DNA of 55,760 bases from Helicobacter cappadocius (GTDB taxonomy: Bacteria; Campylobacterota; Campylobacteria; Campylobacterales; Helicobacteraceae). This document shows, one piece after another, positions 17,277 through 25,729 of this stretch (its first letter is position 1; each line of letters begins with the position of its first letter). The position numbers and the translations under genes were made by a program. The stretch lies in the NCBI RefSeq assembly GCF_030688855.1, contig NZ_JAUYZK010000012.1:1-55760 (forward strand). Reading direction: 5' to 3'. The notes beneath the pieces were generated by a model. It was not told the origin of the DNA and did no database searches. It saw only the letters and a program-made list of their open reading frames with translations.

Positions 17277-19207
17277 TACAGCACCGCCATTGCTATGTAA
17301 TAACATCGCATACATCTTTGAGCTTCAGAAAATGCTTCTTGATTACTTAATCCAAAATTAACTTCAACAAAACTATTCTTGCGTTCTGATGGAGATACTT
17401 TTTTGCTTTCAGATCTTTTTAGACCCTCATTCCATCCTTTAACCATTTCGTTTTTGTTGAATACGCCAATTTGATGGAGGTAGTCTTCCATTTTTTCCTC
17501 ATCATTTAAGGATATTTCACCATTTTCCAAATAACGTTTAATAACACTTGCTACGCGTCTTCCTTGTCCTACAGCATTAACAATTGTGAGTGGTCCGCTC
17601 ACACAATCTCCGCAGCCAAAAACCCCTTTTCTGTTTGTGCTAAAAGTACCTTCTTGAGTTTGAAGTGTTCCCCATTTGGTAATTTCTATTCCCCATTCTT
17701 TTGGAAGATAAGAAAAATCTGGGACTTGGGAAACAGCAGGTATCAAAATATCGCATTCAAGTCTTAATGGTGGCTTATCTATTTTGACAAGTTCTCCTTT
17801 TGGAGAATCTGGGGTCTTTTTAAGTTCAAATTGTCCAATATCTACAGCTATAATCTTGCCATCTTTGGAAACAATATCTACAACAGCAGATAAAAATTCA
17901 AATTTCACTCCCTCTTCTACGCTTTCATGATATTCTTCTTTTGAGGTATTTCTAATGATGGTAGCTTCATCTCTTCTGTATAGCATTGTAACGGATTTTG
18001 CTCCAAGTCTGATAGCAGATCGGACGACATCCATGGAGGTAAAGCCTCCCCCCACGCAAATGATATTCTTACCCGTAATATCAGGAAATTCGCAAAGATT
18101 GAATTTTTGAGCAAGATTGACTTCATCCATAAATTTAATAGCAGGGAGATAGCCATCTAAAGAAGAATCTTCACCCGGAAAGCCAAGTTTTTTAGAAATC
18201 CTAGCTCCTGTTGCCAGAACTATCGCTTGATGGGATTTTTCGAGTTCTAGCATTGATGTCTCATCCATAGCACTTGAAGTGTGAAACCTGACACCAAGAT
18301 CTTTGAGCATATCAATATCGTGATTGTAGTGTGAAATAGGCATCCGATAGTTTGGAACCCCTACAGCCACTTCTCCACCTAAAACTGGTAAGGCTTCATA
18401 GACATCTACACCAATTCCTTCAATAGCTAGATAGTAAGCAGAACTCAATCCACCTGGCCCTGCACCAATAACAGCAACTTTTTTTTGAGTGGATGGACTT
18501 TGTGCTGGAGTTTTTGAATGTTGATAAGATAGATGCATATCAAACTCATAATCAGCACCAATTCTCTTGAGTTCCATAATACTGATAGGTTCATCTAAGA
18601 TAGATCGACGACAGGCATTTTCGCAAGGGTGTGGGCATACTCTACCGCAAACTTGAGCTAAAGGCATTGAACTCCTTGTTGCACTCAAAGAGTCTGCAAA
18701 AAGCATATCTCTTACCCCCTCTATATATGCAGGGATATTTACATGTGAAGGACATGCATCTGTACATGGAGCAGTGATTTTAGAGATATATTTTTGATTA
18801 TTAGCTATTTTTTTTGGATTTAAAAAAATTTCCCTTCTGGTTTGTAGCATTTGGAGGATTGGTTTTGGGGTTGTTTTTCCAATCTCGCATTTACTGGCAT
18901 TTTGCATCAAATGTGCAGTTCTCTCTAGTTGATCTATATTCTCAAGAAGATTTTCAGGATCATTTTGAATTTTATGCAAAAGATCGTATAAAACCCTTCC
19001 ACCATATTTACCTGGTGTGCATCTTCCACAAGCTTCAGAATAGCATTGATATTGATATGCGTAGTTTTTTAACATATCTAAAATATCTGTATCTTCATCA
19101 AATACTACAACGCCATCCCATCCTATAAATGATTTAATCTTTTCATTTTGAAGATTATTTGGGAATTCTTTTGTTGCAATAGAATATGGAAGAGAGAATT
19201 GCATCAT
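17276..19207 (-). CDS. NuoF C-terminal Fe-S domain fused to GltD-type NAD(P)H:FAD oxidoreductase
   Basis: A 643-residue chimera in the position of nuoF. Residues about 28-125 match only the C-terminal part of NuoF (IGWDGVVVFDEDTD, then SEACGRCTPG). In the N3 motif the third cysteine is glycine (C60-x2-C63-x2-G66), with C55 and C107 nearby as possible ligands. The N-terminal FMN/NADH-binding domain is missing. Residues about 145-215 hold the GltD-type cysteine set (C148, C152, C187, C191, C195, C199). Residues 242-560 form a two-dinucleotide fold: FAD motif VIGAGPGGL (246-254), pyridine nucleotide motif VGGGFTSMD (385-393) followed by LYRRDE, and the FAD closing motif GCGDC (531-535). A tail with RCMRC ends the protein. 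It probably feeds electrons from NAD(P)H into NuoG; the arginines after the second motif hint at NADPH. The start ATG overlaps the previous stop. Confidence 0.88.
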   Translation of the reverse strand: MMQFSLPYSIATKEFPNNLQNEKIKSFIGWDGVVVFDEDTDILDMLKNYAYQYQCYSEACGRCTPGKYGGRVLYDLLHKIQNDPENLLENIDQLERTAHLMQNASKCEIGKTTPKPILQMLQTRREIFLNPKKIANNQKYISKITAPCTDACPSHVNIPAYIEGVRDMLFADSLSATRSSMPLAQVCGRVCPHPCENACRRSILDEPISIMELKRIGADYEFDMHLSYQHSKTPAQSPSTQKKVAVIGAGPGGLSSAYYLAIEGIGVDVYEALPVLGGEVAVGVPNYRMPISHYNHDIDMLKDLGVRFHTSSAMDETSMLELEKSHQAIVLATGARISKKLGFPGEDSSLDGYLPAIKFMDEVNLAQKFNLCEFPDITGKNIICVGGGFTSMDVVRSAIRLGAKSVTMLYRRDEATIIRNTSKEEYHESVEEGVKFEFLSAVVDIVSKDGKIIAVDIGQFELKKTPDSPKGELVKIDKPPLRLECDILIPAVSQVPDFSYLPKEWGIEITKWGTLQTQEGTFSTNRKGVFGCGDCVSGPLTIVNAVGQGRRVASVIKRYLENGEISLNDEEKMEDYLHQIGVFNKNEMVKGWNEGLKRSESKKVSPSERKNSFVEVNFGLSNQEAFSEAQRCMRCYYIAMAVL

Positions 19208-19437
19208 TTAGACCTTTTTTTTACTACAAGTGTCCAATCAACTTGGTTGAATCGAATAGAATTCATTAAAATATCACCGCGATTTTTTATGAAATCCGCA
19301 CTTTTTGGAATATTTTCAAAATCACCAATTTCAAACAAAAATATTCCTACCTCCTCATTAGTAAGTTCAGAATCAATCAATTCTCCCATACGATTATAAA
19401 AATCATTTTTTAAATGTCTGAGGTCAAAACGTTTCAT
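19204..19437 (-). CDS. Small NuoE-replacement subunit (HP1264/NuoX-like)
   Basis: A 77-residue soluble protein lying where nuoE would be. It has no cysteine, so it cannot bind the [2Fe-2S] cluster N1a of true Nuo[15 protein letters not shown] and [12 protein letters not shown] resemble the H. pylori HP1264 protein and the NuoX of Campylobacter, which replace NuoE in complex I that does not use NADH directly. It overlaps nuoD by four bases at its start and the chimeric nuoF gene by four at its end. It is likely a structural adaptor between the electron-input protein and NuoG. Confidence 0.85.
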   Translation of the reverse strand: MKRFDLRHLKNDFYNRMGELIDSELTNEEVGIFLFEIGDFENIPKSADFIKNRGDILMNSIRFNQVDWTLVVKKRSK

Positions 19438-20663
19438 CTATCCACCTCTCCAAATACCGCATTTGTTGATCCTATGATGGTTACAACATCGGCAAGATAA
19501 TGTCCTATAAGGATATCTTGCAAACATCCTATATGATAAAAGCTTGGAGCTTTTATTTTAAGTCGATGCGGATAAGGATTCCCTTGAGAATTAATAAAAA
19601 AACCTAATTCTCCTTTTGGAGATTCTGTAGGAGCATAAACTTCACCTTTGGGTGGACGCATACCTTGTGTTACAAGAACAAAATGTTGCATTAAAGCATA
19701 ATTTTGAGTCATAATATCTTCTTTTGTAGAGGAAATATAATCGGGAGCTTTTGCCATCAATATAGAATCAGTTTTTGGATACATTTCTATGAGTTGCTCT
19801 AATATCTTTATAGACTCTCTCATCTCTTCCATGTAGAGTCTATATCTTCCATAGCTATCTCCACTATTTGTTATAGGAACACTAAAATCTAATTCACTGT
19901 AGAGTTCATAAGGATCTTCTTTTCGCACATCATAAGCGATTCCGCTAGCACGAAGCATAATGCCACTTAATCCCCAATTTTTTGCCACTTCTGCTGAAAT
20001 TGTCCCCACATTTTCAAGCCTAGATCTCCAAATTCGATTATTATCAAGCAGTCCTTCTATGAGTGCTATAGTGTTATGGGTTTCTTGAATAAATTTTTTT
20101 AGATTCTCAATCCATCTTGATGGTAAATCAAGTGGCACTCCACCGATTCTAATTGCATTATGTGTCAACCTAGCACCGCAGTACTCTTCCATCAAATCCA
20201 GACCATATTCTCTAGTCTTGAAACAGTATAAAAACATTGATAATGCACCTACATCCATTCCATGTACAGCTACAAACATTATATGAGAGATGATTCTATT
20301 AAGTTCCAAAAGCATCGTCCTAATAACTTGAGCCCTTTTTGGAATTTCGATATCAAGTAGTTTTTCCACAGCGTGAGCAAAGGCATAATTATTGCTAGTA
20401 GCAGAAGTATAATCAAGCCTATCTGTTGTGGGCATAAATTCATTATAAATCATATTCTCAGCTAATTTTTCTATTCCTCTGTGGAGATAGCCTATATCTG
20501 GAGTAGCTTTTATTACTTTTTCTCCATCAAGCTCTAAGATCAATCGTAGCTGACCGTGGGCAGAAGGGTGTTGAGGCCCAAAATTTATTATCATCTTATT
20601 ATCATCTTGTTCGAAAACAATATTTTCAAATTGCGGTTTGAGCTTAGTATAAATTTGTGCCAT
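19434..20663 (-). CDS. nuoD: NADH-quinone oxidoreductase subunit D
   Basis: A 409-residue 49-kDa-type subunit related to the large subunit of NiFe hydrogenases. It lines the quinone pocket beside NuoB. Motifs are [20 protein letters not shown], with the conserved histidines near the quinone headgroup, [14 protein letters not shown], and at the C-terminus [20 protein letters not shown]. The start overlaps the nuoC stop by one base. It is a separate gene, not fused to nuoC as in enterobacteria. Confidence 0.97.
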   Translation of the reverse strand: MAQIYTKLKPQFENIVFEQDDNKMIINFGPQHPSAHGQLRLILELDGEKVIKATPDIGYLHRGIEKLAENMIYNEFMPTTDRLDYTSATSNNYAFAHAVEKLLDIEIPKRAQVIRTMLLELNRIISHIMFVAVHGMDVGALSMFLYCFKTREYGLDLMEEYCGARLTHNAIRIGGVPLDLPSRWIENLKKFIQETHNTIALIEGLLDNNRIWRSRLENVGTISAEVAKNWGLSGIMLRASGIAYDVRKEDPYELYSELDFSVPITNSGDSYGRYRLYMEEMRESIKILEQLIEMYPKTDSILMAKAPDYISSTKEDIMTQNYALMQHFVLVTQGMRPPKGEVYAPTESPKGELGFFINSQGNPYPHRLKIKAPSFYHIGCLQDILIGHYLADVVTIIGSTNAVFGEVDR

Positions 20664-21460
20664 TAGCGTCTCTCTTTCAAAACTTTAGCTTTAGATAAGT
20701 CTAGTTTTTTAACAAACAACGCTTTGGATGATTTTTTATCAATTAAAACAGATTGATCTTGTGAGCCCTTTTGCATCTCATGTCCTATTCTAGCGAAGTT
20801 AAAGGTATCTTTTTCATCCACTCTTGCACTATCTCTTTGTTCAGGACCTATAATTTGACGATATTCTTTTCCAAATATTCTATCAACCTCATACCAAGAT
20901 GCACTTTCATCACCTTTTAAAGGATAAGATTTTAATAAAGGATGTCCAACCCAATCTTGAGGCATCAGTAGTCTTGTTAAGTGAGGATGTCCATTGAATA
21001 TAATTCCAAACATATCAAAAGCTTCTCTTTCGCTCCAAATGGCACATCTAAATTCACTCACTATAGAGTCAATGTTTTCATTTGGGCTTAATACACACTT
21101 AACTCGAATACGTTTTTTTTCAATATTGTTGTTATCACAGGAGAGAAGTTGATAAAACATTTCAAATTCTCCTTTTATATCTAGCATATCAATTGCACTC
21201 ATCTCACTAAGAATTTCATAACCGAGTTTCTTGAGAATTTTCATTATAGGTAAAAGATCTATCTTTTGAATCCAAAAAACAGCCGTACCTAGTTCTATAT
21301 AACTTTCACAAATCTTGTGCTCATAGCTCAAATGATTCAAAATTACTTCATAAGGACTTCCTAATAAAGAAGCTTTTGGAGTTTGTTTTGGTTGGTAAAA
21401 TTTATCTGTATGATAAGCTTTTTTTTGAATATCTAAACCAATCTTGTTTTGTCTAACCAT
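20663..21460 (-). CDS. nuoC: NADH-quinone oxidoreductase subunit C
   Basis: A 265-residue 30-kDa-type subunit of the complex I connecting arm. The signature [19 protein letters not shown] followed by [20 protein letters not shown] is diagnostic. About 55 residues follow it as a poorly conserved tail. A TTG one codon upstream is open, but the ATG at 21460 has GAGGG eight bases before it. Residues 1-35 are a lead rich in lysine and glutamine. Confidence 0.95.
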   Translation of the reverse strand: MVRQNKIGLDIQKKAYHTDKFYQPKQTPKASLLGSPYEVILNHLSYEHKICESYIELGTAVFWIQKIDLLPIMKILKKLGYEILSEMSAIDMLDIKGEFEMFYQLLSCDNNNIEKKRIRVKCVLSPNENIDSIVSEFRCAIWSEREAFDMFGIIFNGHPHLTRLLMPQDWVGHPLLKSYPLKGDESASWYEVDRIFGKEYRQIIGPEQRDSARVDEKDTFNFARIGHEMQKGSQDQSVLIDKKSSKALFVKKLDLSKAKVLKERR

Positions 21461-21473
21461 CAATAATCCCTCT

Positions 21474-21983
21474 TTATATCAAGCGTTTAGGCGGGTTTTT
21501 GCCAAAAGCTTTCTGTTTTCTTATCTTTTTTTGAAGCATCATCAATGCATATTGAAGGGTTTCTGGACGTGGAGCACAACCAGGAAGATAAATATCAACA
21601 GGAATGATTCTATCAACCCCTTGAACGGTTGCATAAGTATTGAACATTCCTCCTGTATTAGCACAGCTACCCATTGAGATAACCCATTTTGGCTCGGGCA
21701 TCTGATCGTAAAGCCTACGAGTAAATTCAGCATGTTTTTTAGTGACCGTACCAGCGATAATCATTACATCTGATTGTCTAGGAGAAGCACGGAATATTGT
21801 TCCAAATCTATCAAAGTCAAATCTAGATCCGCCTGCTGCCATCATTTCTATAGCACAACAAGCAAGTCCATAAGTTAGTGGCCAAAGAGAATTGCTTCTA
21901 GCCCAATTTAGAAGGTTATCAACCGTTGTAAGTGCTATAGGTGCCCCTGAGTTTTTCAGGTAATTTATTTGATGTTGTGCCAT
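21474..21983 (-). CDS. nuoB: NADH-quinone oxidoreductase subunit B
   Basis: A 169-residue protein that binds N2, the last iron-sulfur cluster before quinone. Ligands are the adjacent C42-C43 ([10 protein letters not shown]), C107 ([10 protein letters not shown]) and C136 (LPGCAPRPE). [15 protein letters not shown] is also typical. An upstream in-frame TTG exists, but AGGAG lies seven bases before the ATG at 21983, which is the better start; the gene then overlaps nuoA by 19 bases. Confidence 0.97.
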   Translation of the reverse strand: MAQHQINYLKNSGAPIALTTVDNLLNWARSNSLWPLTYGLACCAIEMMAAGGSRFDFDRFGTIFRASPRQSDVMIIAGTVTKKHAEFTRRLYDQMPEPKWVISMGSCANTGGMFNTYATVQGVDRIIPVDIYLPGCAPRPETLQYALMMLQKKIRKQKAFGKNPPKRLI

Positions 21984-22354
21984 GATAGTGCTCCTCTTTT
22001 CCAAGCATAAACAAAACCAATAATTAGGAACGAAAGAAAGCTTAACATTTCCATAAATCCAAAAATACCTAAAGCTTTAAAATCTATCGCCCAAGGAAAC
22101 ATAAAAATAACTTCAACATCGAATAAAATAAAAAGCATCGCAATAATATAAAATTGATGAGAAATTCTATTTTGTTGCTTGATAGGCAATGGACCACATT
22201 CGTATGCAGATAACTTGAGCTTGTCATTTCTTTTGTCGGCTAGTTTTCGGCTAATAAAACGTTGCACCCTTAAGGTTGTGTTAAAAGCCAAAAAGGTAAA
22301 TACAAAGATGATAAACACCCCAAAGTAAGGATGTAGAAGCATAGGATTTTCCAT
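21965..22354 (-). CDS. nuoA: NADH-quinone oxidoreductase subunit A
   Basis: A 129-residue protein of three membrane helices and the first gene of the nuo operon. [10 protein letters not shown] is the loop with the conserved cysteine near the quinone site. [18 protein letters not shown] is the second helix, with the acidic residues of the coupling region. An AGGA ribosome site lies eight bases before the ATG. A possible -10 box is 42 bases upstream. Confidence 0.97.
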   Translation of the reverse strand: MENPMLLHPYFGVFIIFVFTFLAFNTTLRVQRFISRKLADKRNDKLKLSAYECGPLPIKQQNRISHQFYIIAMLFILFDVEVIFMFPWAIDFKALGIFGFMEMLSFLSFLIIGFVYAWKRGALSWHNIK

Positions 22355-22395
22355 TTTGTAGTTCCTAAAAAATTGAAAGTTTGTTCGTTGATTGA

Positions 22396-22401
22396 ATTGT
22401 A
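22396..22401 (-). promoter_or_regulatory. Candidate -10 box of the nuo operon
   Basis: TACAAT reads on the minus strand, 42 bases before the nuoA ATG, giving a predicted leader of about 35 bases. No -35 match is seen upstream, but the region is rich in A/T tracts as in many promoters of this phylum. This is the only good candidate in the gap. Confidence 0.35.
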
Positions 22402-22456
22402 GTCTTAAAATGATTAAAAATAAACAAAGAAAATTTAATCTAGCAAAAAAAGGGGA

Positions 22457-22499
22457 TTTTTGTTACCTTTAGTAACAAAAAAATAGTGCTATTTTTTTA
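22457..22499. terminator. Terminator hairpins after the nikR operon
   Basis: A perfect 10-base stem (22457-22466 with 22472-22481, loop CTTTA) carries T and A runs on both sides. It is followed at once by a second small palindrome AAATAGTGCTATTT and a run of seven T. Lying just past the histidinol phosphatase stop, they probably end that transcript and insulate the nuo promoter. Confidence 0.6.
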
Positions 22500-22519
22500 C
22501 TATTTTGGAAGTAAAAATA

Positions 22520-23308
22520 TTAAATTTCAATCTCATGAGGTATTTTATTGATGAAATAAGTTGCTTTTTTATAGCCTATATTCTTTACAATTTCTAAGCA
22601 TTCTTTGTAGCCATATCCCACTTGATCTACGCTATGCGCATCACTTCCGAATGTGATTGGAATTTCAAGGGTTTTGGCAATCTCTAAGATATTTACACTT
22701 GGATATTGCTCTTTTACTGGTTTTCTTAGTCCAGCAGAGTTGATTTCAAGAACCATTTGAGTATCTTTGATTGTCTGAAGTGCTTTTTTTATAAGATTAT
22801 ATGATTTTATGTTTGGAGTATGACCAAAAATTTTGAGTAAATCAAAATGCCCAACTATTTGAAAAAGTTTTGTTTGAGCCATATGAGTGATAGCTTGTAG
22901 ATATTTTCTCCAACATTCCTCCATATCCTTTTTGACATATTCGCCGATGAATTCAGGATTATCAAACCCCCATTCATCTAAAAAATGAATAGAACCAACC
23001 AAATAATCAAAAGGATAATCAAGAATTTTTTGTTCTATTAAATCTTGTCTATTGTCTATAAAATCGACTTCTAATCCACATAAAATCTGAATTTTATTTC
23101 CGTAGGTTTTTTGTGCATTTTTTATCATTTTATAATAAATATCTAATTCCTCAAGTCTCATCCTATACTTTGGATCAAACTTCATGGGAGAATGACAGGA
23201 GAAACCGTAAATATCAATACCTAATTCTATAGCTCTTTTGATATATTCATCTACACTTCCATGTGCATGATTGCATAAAATAGTATGATTGTGAATATCG
23301 ACTCTCAT
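22520..23308 (-). CDS. Histidinol-phosphatase, PHP family
   Basis: A 262-residue metal-dependent phosphoesterase. The opening VDIHNHTILCNHAHGSV supplies H6, H8 and H14. YGFSCHSPM, CGLEVDF, GSIHFLD, GHFDLLK and FGSDAHSVDQVG are the further metal-binding motifs of the PHP fold, in the order seen in HisJ/HisK histidinol-phosphatases. Those enzymes release phosphate from histidinol phosphate, the last but one step to histidine. No other histidine gene is near, so a different phosphate ester is possible. The gene overlaps rsfS by four bases and is the last of the nikR-nadD-rsfS operon. Confidence 0.8.
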   Translation of the reverse strand: MRVDIHNHTILCNHAHGSVDEYIKRAIELGIDIYGFSCHSPMKFDPKYRMRLEELDIYYKMIKNAQKTYGNKIQILCGLEVDFIDNRQDLIEQKILDYPFDYLVGSIHFLDEWGFDNPEFIGEYVKKDMEECWRKYLQAITHMAQTKLFQIVGHFDLLKIFGHTPNIKSYNLIKKALQTIKDTQMVLEINSAGLRKPVKEQYPSVNILEIAKTLEIPITFGSDAHSVDQVGYGYKECLEIVKNIGYKKATYFINKIPHEIEI

Positions 23309-23661
23309 ATTTGTATTGATTCTTGCTTTTTGATTTTAGTTAAAAATTCTTCCAAATTAAATTTTTTACGATGGTTTTCTGTAAAAATATGAATCATTAT
23401 ATCTCCCAAGTCTGCAATAATCCAATCCTCACTCTCTTCATCAGTGCTATAAAATACTTCTCCTAATGCTTTGAGCTCACTTTTAAGCATATCTAGTAGT
23501 GCATAAGAATGTTTTCCGGCCATCGCTGTAGCAATAATAACGCAATCCACGATATAATCTTTACCTTCAAGGTTAAAAACATCTATATTTTCAGCCTTTT
23601 TTTGATCAAGTAGTTCGGTAATTATTTTTGTCCTCTTGGGCAAATTTTTTGTTTGTGTCAA
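23305..23661 (-). CDS. rsfS: Ribosomal silencing factor
   Basis: A 118-residue RsfS/Iojap-family protein. It binds uL14 on the large ribosomal subunit and blocks joining with the small subunit when nutrients are short. Family signals are VIIATAMAGKHSYALLDML, SEDWIIADLGDIMIHIF and the final RKKFNLEEF. It overlaps nadD by four bases; rsfS next to nadD is a pairing found across many bacteria, which supports both calls. Confidence 0.9.
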   Translation of the reverse strand: MTQTKNLPKRTKIITELLDQKKAENIDVFNLEGKDYIVDCVIIATAMAGKHSYALLDMLKSELKALGEVFYSTDEESEDWIIADLGDIMIHIFTENHRKKFNLEEFLTKIKKQESIQI

Positions 23662-24224
23662 TTTAGCTCCTTATATGATTTAATAACTTCAAGCTTTATC
23701 TCTTCGGGTAGATCATCTGGTAGATATCCTAGCGAAAGACCCTCTCTAATTTGAGTGGATGAAATTTTGTATTTTACATCTGGGAGAGATATTTTACATA
23801 GATTATCTGCATTTGCATCATATCCATATCTTTCAATCAATACAAATTCGACTAGATTTTTGAGCTCTTCGTAACGTTTCCATTTGTGTAGATTGCTTAG
23901 ATTATCTTCACCGATAATAAAAAATATTTTCTTTGGATTGAGATGATTTTTTATATGCAGTACGCTTTCGATGCTTGGTATGGGTTTTTTCTGTAATATT
24001 TCCATATCACTAACTTCCACCTTAGAAAGATTTGCACTCAATTGCTTCATCCATTTATAACGTTTTTTTGCTTCAAATAAGCAAGGTTTTTTTAGCGGAT
24101 TTTGATAGGCTACAATGACAATAAGTTTGTCAATATCAAGTTTTTGTAATGCGACTTGAATTGTCTGAATATGGGCGATATGAGGAGGATCAAAGCTTCC
24201 CCCATAAATAGCGATATTCATCAT
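23658..24224 (-). CDS. nadD: Nicotinate-nucleotide adenylyltransferase
   Basis: A 188-residue nucleotidyltransferase that joins ATP to nicotinate mononucleotide in NAD synthesis. The N-terminal YGGSFDPPHIAHI holds the HxxH-type ATP motif, FIIGEDNLSNLHKW is the nucleotide-binding strand, and ISSTQIREGLSLGYLPD is the C-terminal ISSTxIR motif. The ATG overlaps the nikR stop (ATGA). A second ATG follows directly, so the start may be one codon later. Confidence 0.93.
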   Translation of the reverse strand: MMNIAIYGGSFDPPHIAHIQTIQVALQKLDIDKLIVIVAYQNPLKKPCLFEAKKRYKWMKQLSANLSKVEVSDMEILQKKPIPSIESVLHIKNHLNPKKIFFIIGEDNLSNLHKWKRYEELKNLVEFVLIERYGYDANADNLCKISLPDVKYKISSTQIREGLSLGYLPDDLPEEIKLEVIKSYKELN

Positions 24225-24679
24225 TTATCTTTATCAAAACAAGAAGTTTTGGTAAGCTTGGAAAATTTTATTCCACCTAGCCCCCCAACTTCTAGGGAAA
24301 ATTTTTGAATCTTTGCTAGGCAACCCTTAAGTATAATCGTTTCTAGGCAATTGCAGGATTCTGTATAAACATGAGTGTTGCAAAGAATATTGACTGAACT
24401 ATTGTGCTGTATATCTATCATTCTTTGATCGAGTCCTCTTTGATAATGGTATGTAGTTACAAGCACAGCGATACTTTTATTTAATAAAGAAGAATAAGTT
24501 TTCATCTTCCAGCTGTTTTCCATATTGTTTTCGCGTATCATATCGTGCACTAACTCTGATCTAGATAAATAGCCGTTTCTTATAATACGAGTATCTAGCT
24601 CATCAAGGAGGTTTTCTTGAAGGGATAGTGAAAATCTTATCGCAGATTCTTTTTCTTTCATTTGTTTTTTAGATGGCAT
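24221..24679 (-). CDS. nikR: Nickel-responsive regulator NikR, altered metal site
   Basis: A 152-residue ribbon-helix-helix repressor with a C-terminal ACT-like tetramer domain. DNA-binding residues sit in IRFSLSLQENLLDELD (about 14-29), and SRSELVHDMIRE follows. The nickel-sensing half keeps H78 (TTYHYQR), H103 (CNTHVY) and C111 (NCLE). The second histidine of the usual HxH is tyrosine (Y105), and an extra cysteine C109 stands two residues before C111. QRMIDIQH and CLETIILKG are otherwise typical. In H. pylori NikR controls urease, nickel uptake, exbB and itself; its place opposite exbB is the same here. No clear Shine-Dalgarno precedes the ATG. The changed ligand set may alter metal choice or affinity. 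Confidence 0.9.
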   Translation of the reverse strand: MPSKKQMKEKESAIRFSLSLQENLLDELDTRIIRNGYLSRSELVHDMIRENNMENSWKMKTYSSLLNKSIAVLVTTYHYQRGLDQRMIDIQHNSSVNILCNTHVYTESCNCLETIILKGCLAKIQKFSLEVGGLGGIKFSKLTKTSCFDKDK

Positions 24680-24736
24680 TTTGTAACTTTGTAAAAAAAA
24701 TTAAAAGTCTTATTTTTCATGATTCTAGCTGTGCGT

Positions 24737-24742
24737 ATTGTA
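24737..24742 (-). promoter_or_regulatory. Candidate -10 box of nikR operon
   Basis: TACAAT (preceded by TTTTGA) reads on the minus strand, 57 bases before the nikR ATG. It is the best -10 match in this divergent region. A NikR operator of the H. pylori type (TATTATT-N11-AATAATA) was looked for and not convincingly found. Confidence 0.35.
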
Positions 24743-24873
24743 TCAAAAGTTTATCTTAAAATCTCAACTTGCTTTAATTTCTCTCCTTGTGAATTATTGT
24801 TTTTTGGTTTTTAACCTTTAATAATGTTTTTGTATTTCTAAAAAATAATATAATTAAAAAATAATGTTTAATA

Positions 24874-24901
24874 TTGACAATTATTCTCAAAGTGCTAAAA
24901 T
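24874..24901 (+). promoter_or_regulatory. exbB-exbD-tonB promoter
   Basis: A textbook -35 TTGACA at 24874-24879 and -10 TAAAAT at 24896-24901 are separated by 16 bases, ending 28 bases before the exbB ATG. Such a perfect -35 is unusual in this phylum. The Fur box lies across the -35. Confidence 0.65.
24875..24889. promoter_or_regulatory. Fur box over the exbB promoter
   Basis: TGACAATTATTCTCA matches the 7-1-7 Fur consensus TGAnAATnATTnTCA at every fixed position and covers the -35 element. Iron-loaded Fur bound here would block polymerase, so the TonB energy system should rise when iron is low. Confidence 0.65.
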
Positions 24902-24929
24902 ATCAATTAAAAAATACAGGACATTATAG

Positions 24930-25352
24930 ATGGAATTTTTGAAGTTACATATCGATCACATAGTATTTGTCGTACTTGGTATAATGGGATTCTTGACAAT
25001 TTGGTTTACAGTGGAGCGGGTTATGTTTTATTGGAAAATAAAAGTAGATACTTATGAAGACATAGATATGCTTGAAGAGCATTTGACAAAGAATCTAACT
25101 ACTCTTTATATAATATATTCAAATGCACCGTATGTTGGATTATTGGGCACTGTAGTTGGAATTATGATAACCTTTTACGATATGGGAATGAGCGGAGGAA
25201 TGGATGCTAAAACAATTATGGTCGGATTATCTTTAGCACTTAAAGCTACAGCACTTGGATTGGTGGTAGCAATACCAACATTGGTGATTTATAATGCTTT
25301 GGTTCGTAAGGTAGATACGATTGTTAATCGCTTTAAGGTGGCAAAAAAATGA
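24930..25352 (+). CDS. exbB: TonB-system biopolymer transport protein ExbB
   Basis: A 140-residue inner-membrane protein with three helices, one near the start and two in the second half ([18 protein letters not shown] and [17 protein letters not shown]). These two are the conserved MotA/ExbB/TolQ signature. With ExbD it uses the proton gradient to energise TonB. It is first in its operon, and exbD overlaps its end by four bases. It is the short form typical of Helicobacter. Confidence 0.95.
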   Translation: MEFLKLHIDHIVFVVLGIMGFLTIWFTVERVMFYWKIKVDTYEDIDMLEEHLTKNLTTLYIIYSNAPYVGLLGTVVGIMITFYDMGMSGGMDAKTIMVGLSLALKATALGLVVAIPTLVIYNALVRKVDTIVNRFKVAKK

Positions 25353-25729
25353 AGATAAGAAGAGGCGAGGGTCTTAATATTGTTCCTTTTATAGATATTA
25401 TGCTTGTTTTGTTGGCGATTGTTTTGAGCGTATCAACCTTTATCGCACAAGGCAAGATAGAAATTGATTTACCTCAAGCTGATTCCGCTCAAAAGAAAAA
25501 TGATGATAAAAAAGTTTCTATTGTTGTAGATGCAAACAATGTGATCTATGTTGATGACAAGCCCGAGTCAATAGAGGCTCTAAAAAGCTTGATTGAAGAT
25601 ACAGATCCTAAAACTCTTGTTGAATTAAGAAGCGACAAAGATTCCAAATTTGAGACTTTTGTTAAGATTATAGATTTGTTGAAGGAAAACAATCATGAAA
25701 ATTTTGCAATTTCTACGAAAACAAATTGA
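25349..25729 (+). CDS. exbD: TonB-system biopolymer transport protein ExbD
   Basis: A 126-residue protein with one membrane helix. [19 protein letters not shown] places the proton-carrying aspartate at residue 16. The rest is a periplasmic ExbD/TolR domain that ends near [11 protein letters not shown]. Its end overlaps the start of tonB by 35 bases. Confidence 0.95.
   Translation: MKIRRGEGLNIVPFIDIMLVLLAIVLSVSTFIAQGKIEIDLPQADSAQKKNDDKKVSIVVDANNVIYVDDKPESIEALKSLIEDTDPKTLVELRSDKDSKFETFVKIIDLLKENNHENFAISTKTN

Noticed and set aside
15018-17315. One nuoG gene split by a frameshift
   Set aside because: Each frame has its own full set of N-terminal cluster ligands, so these are two genes.
24680-24929. 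NikR operator of the H. pylori type
   Set aside because: No TATTATT-N11-AATAATA match of useful quality; AT-rich half sites occur by chance here.
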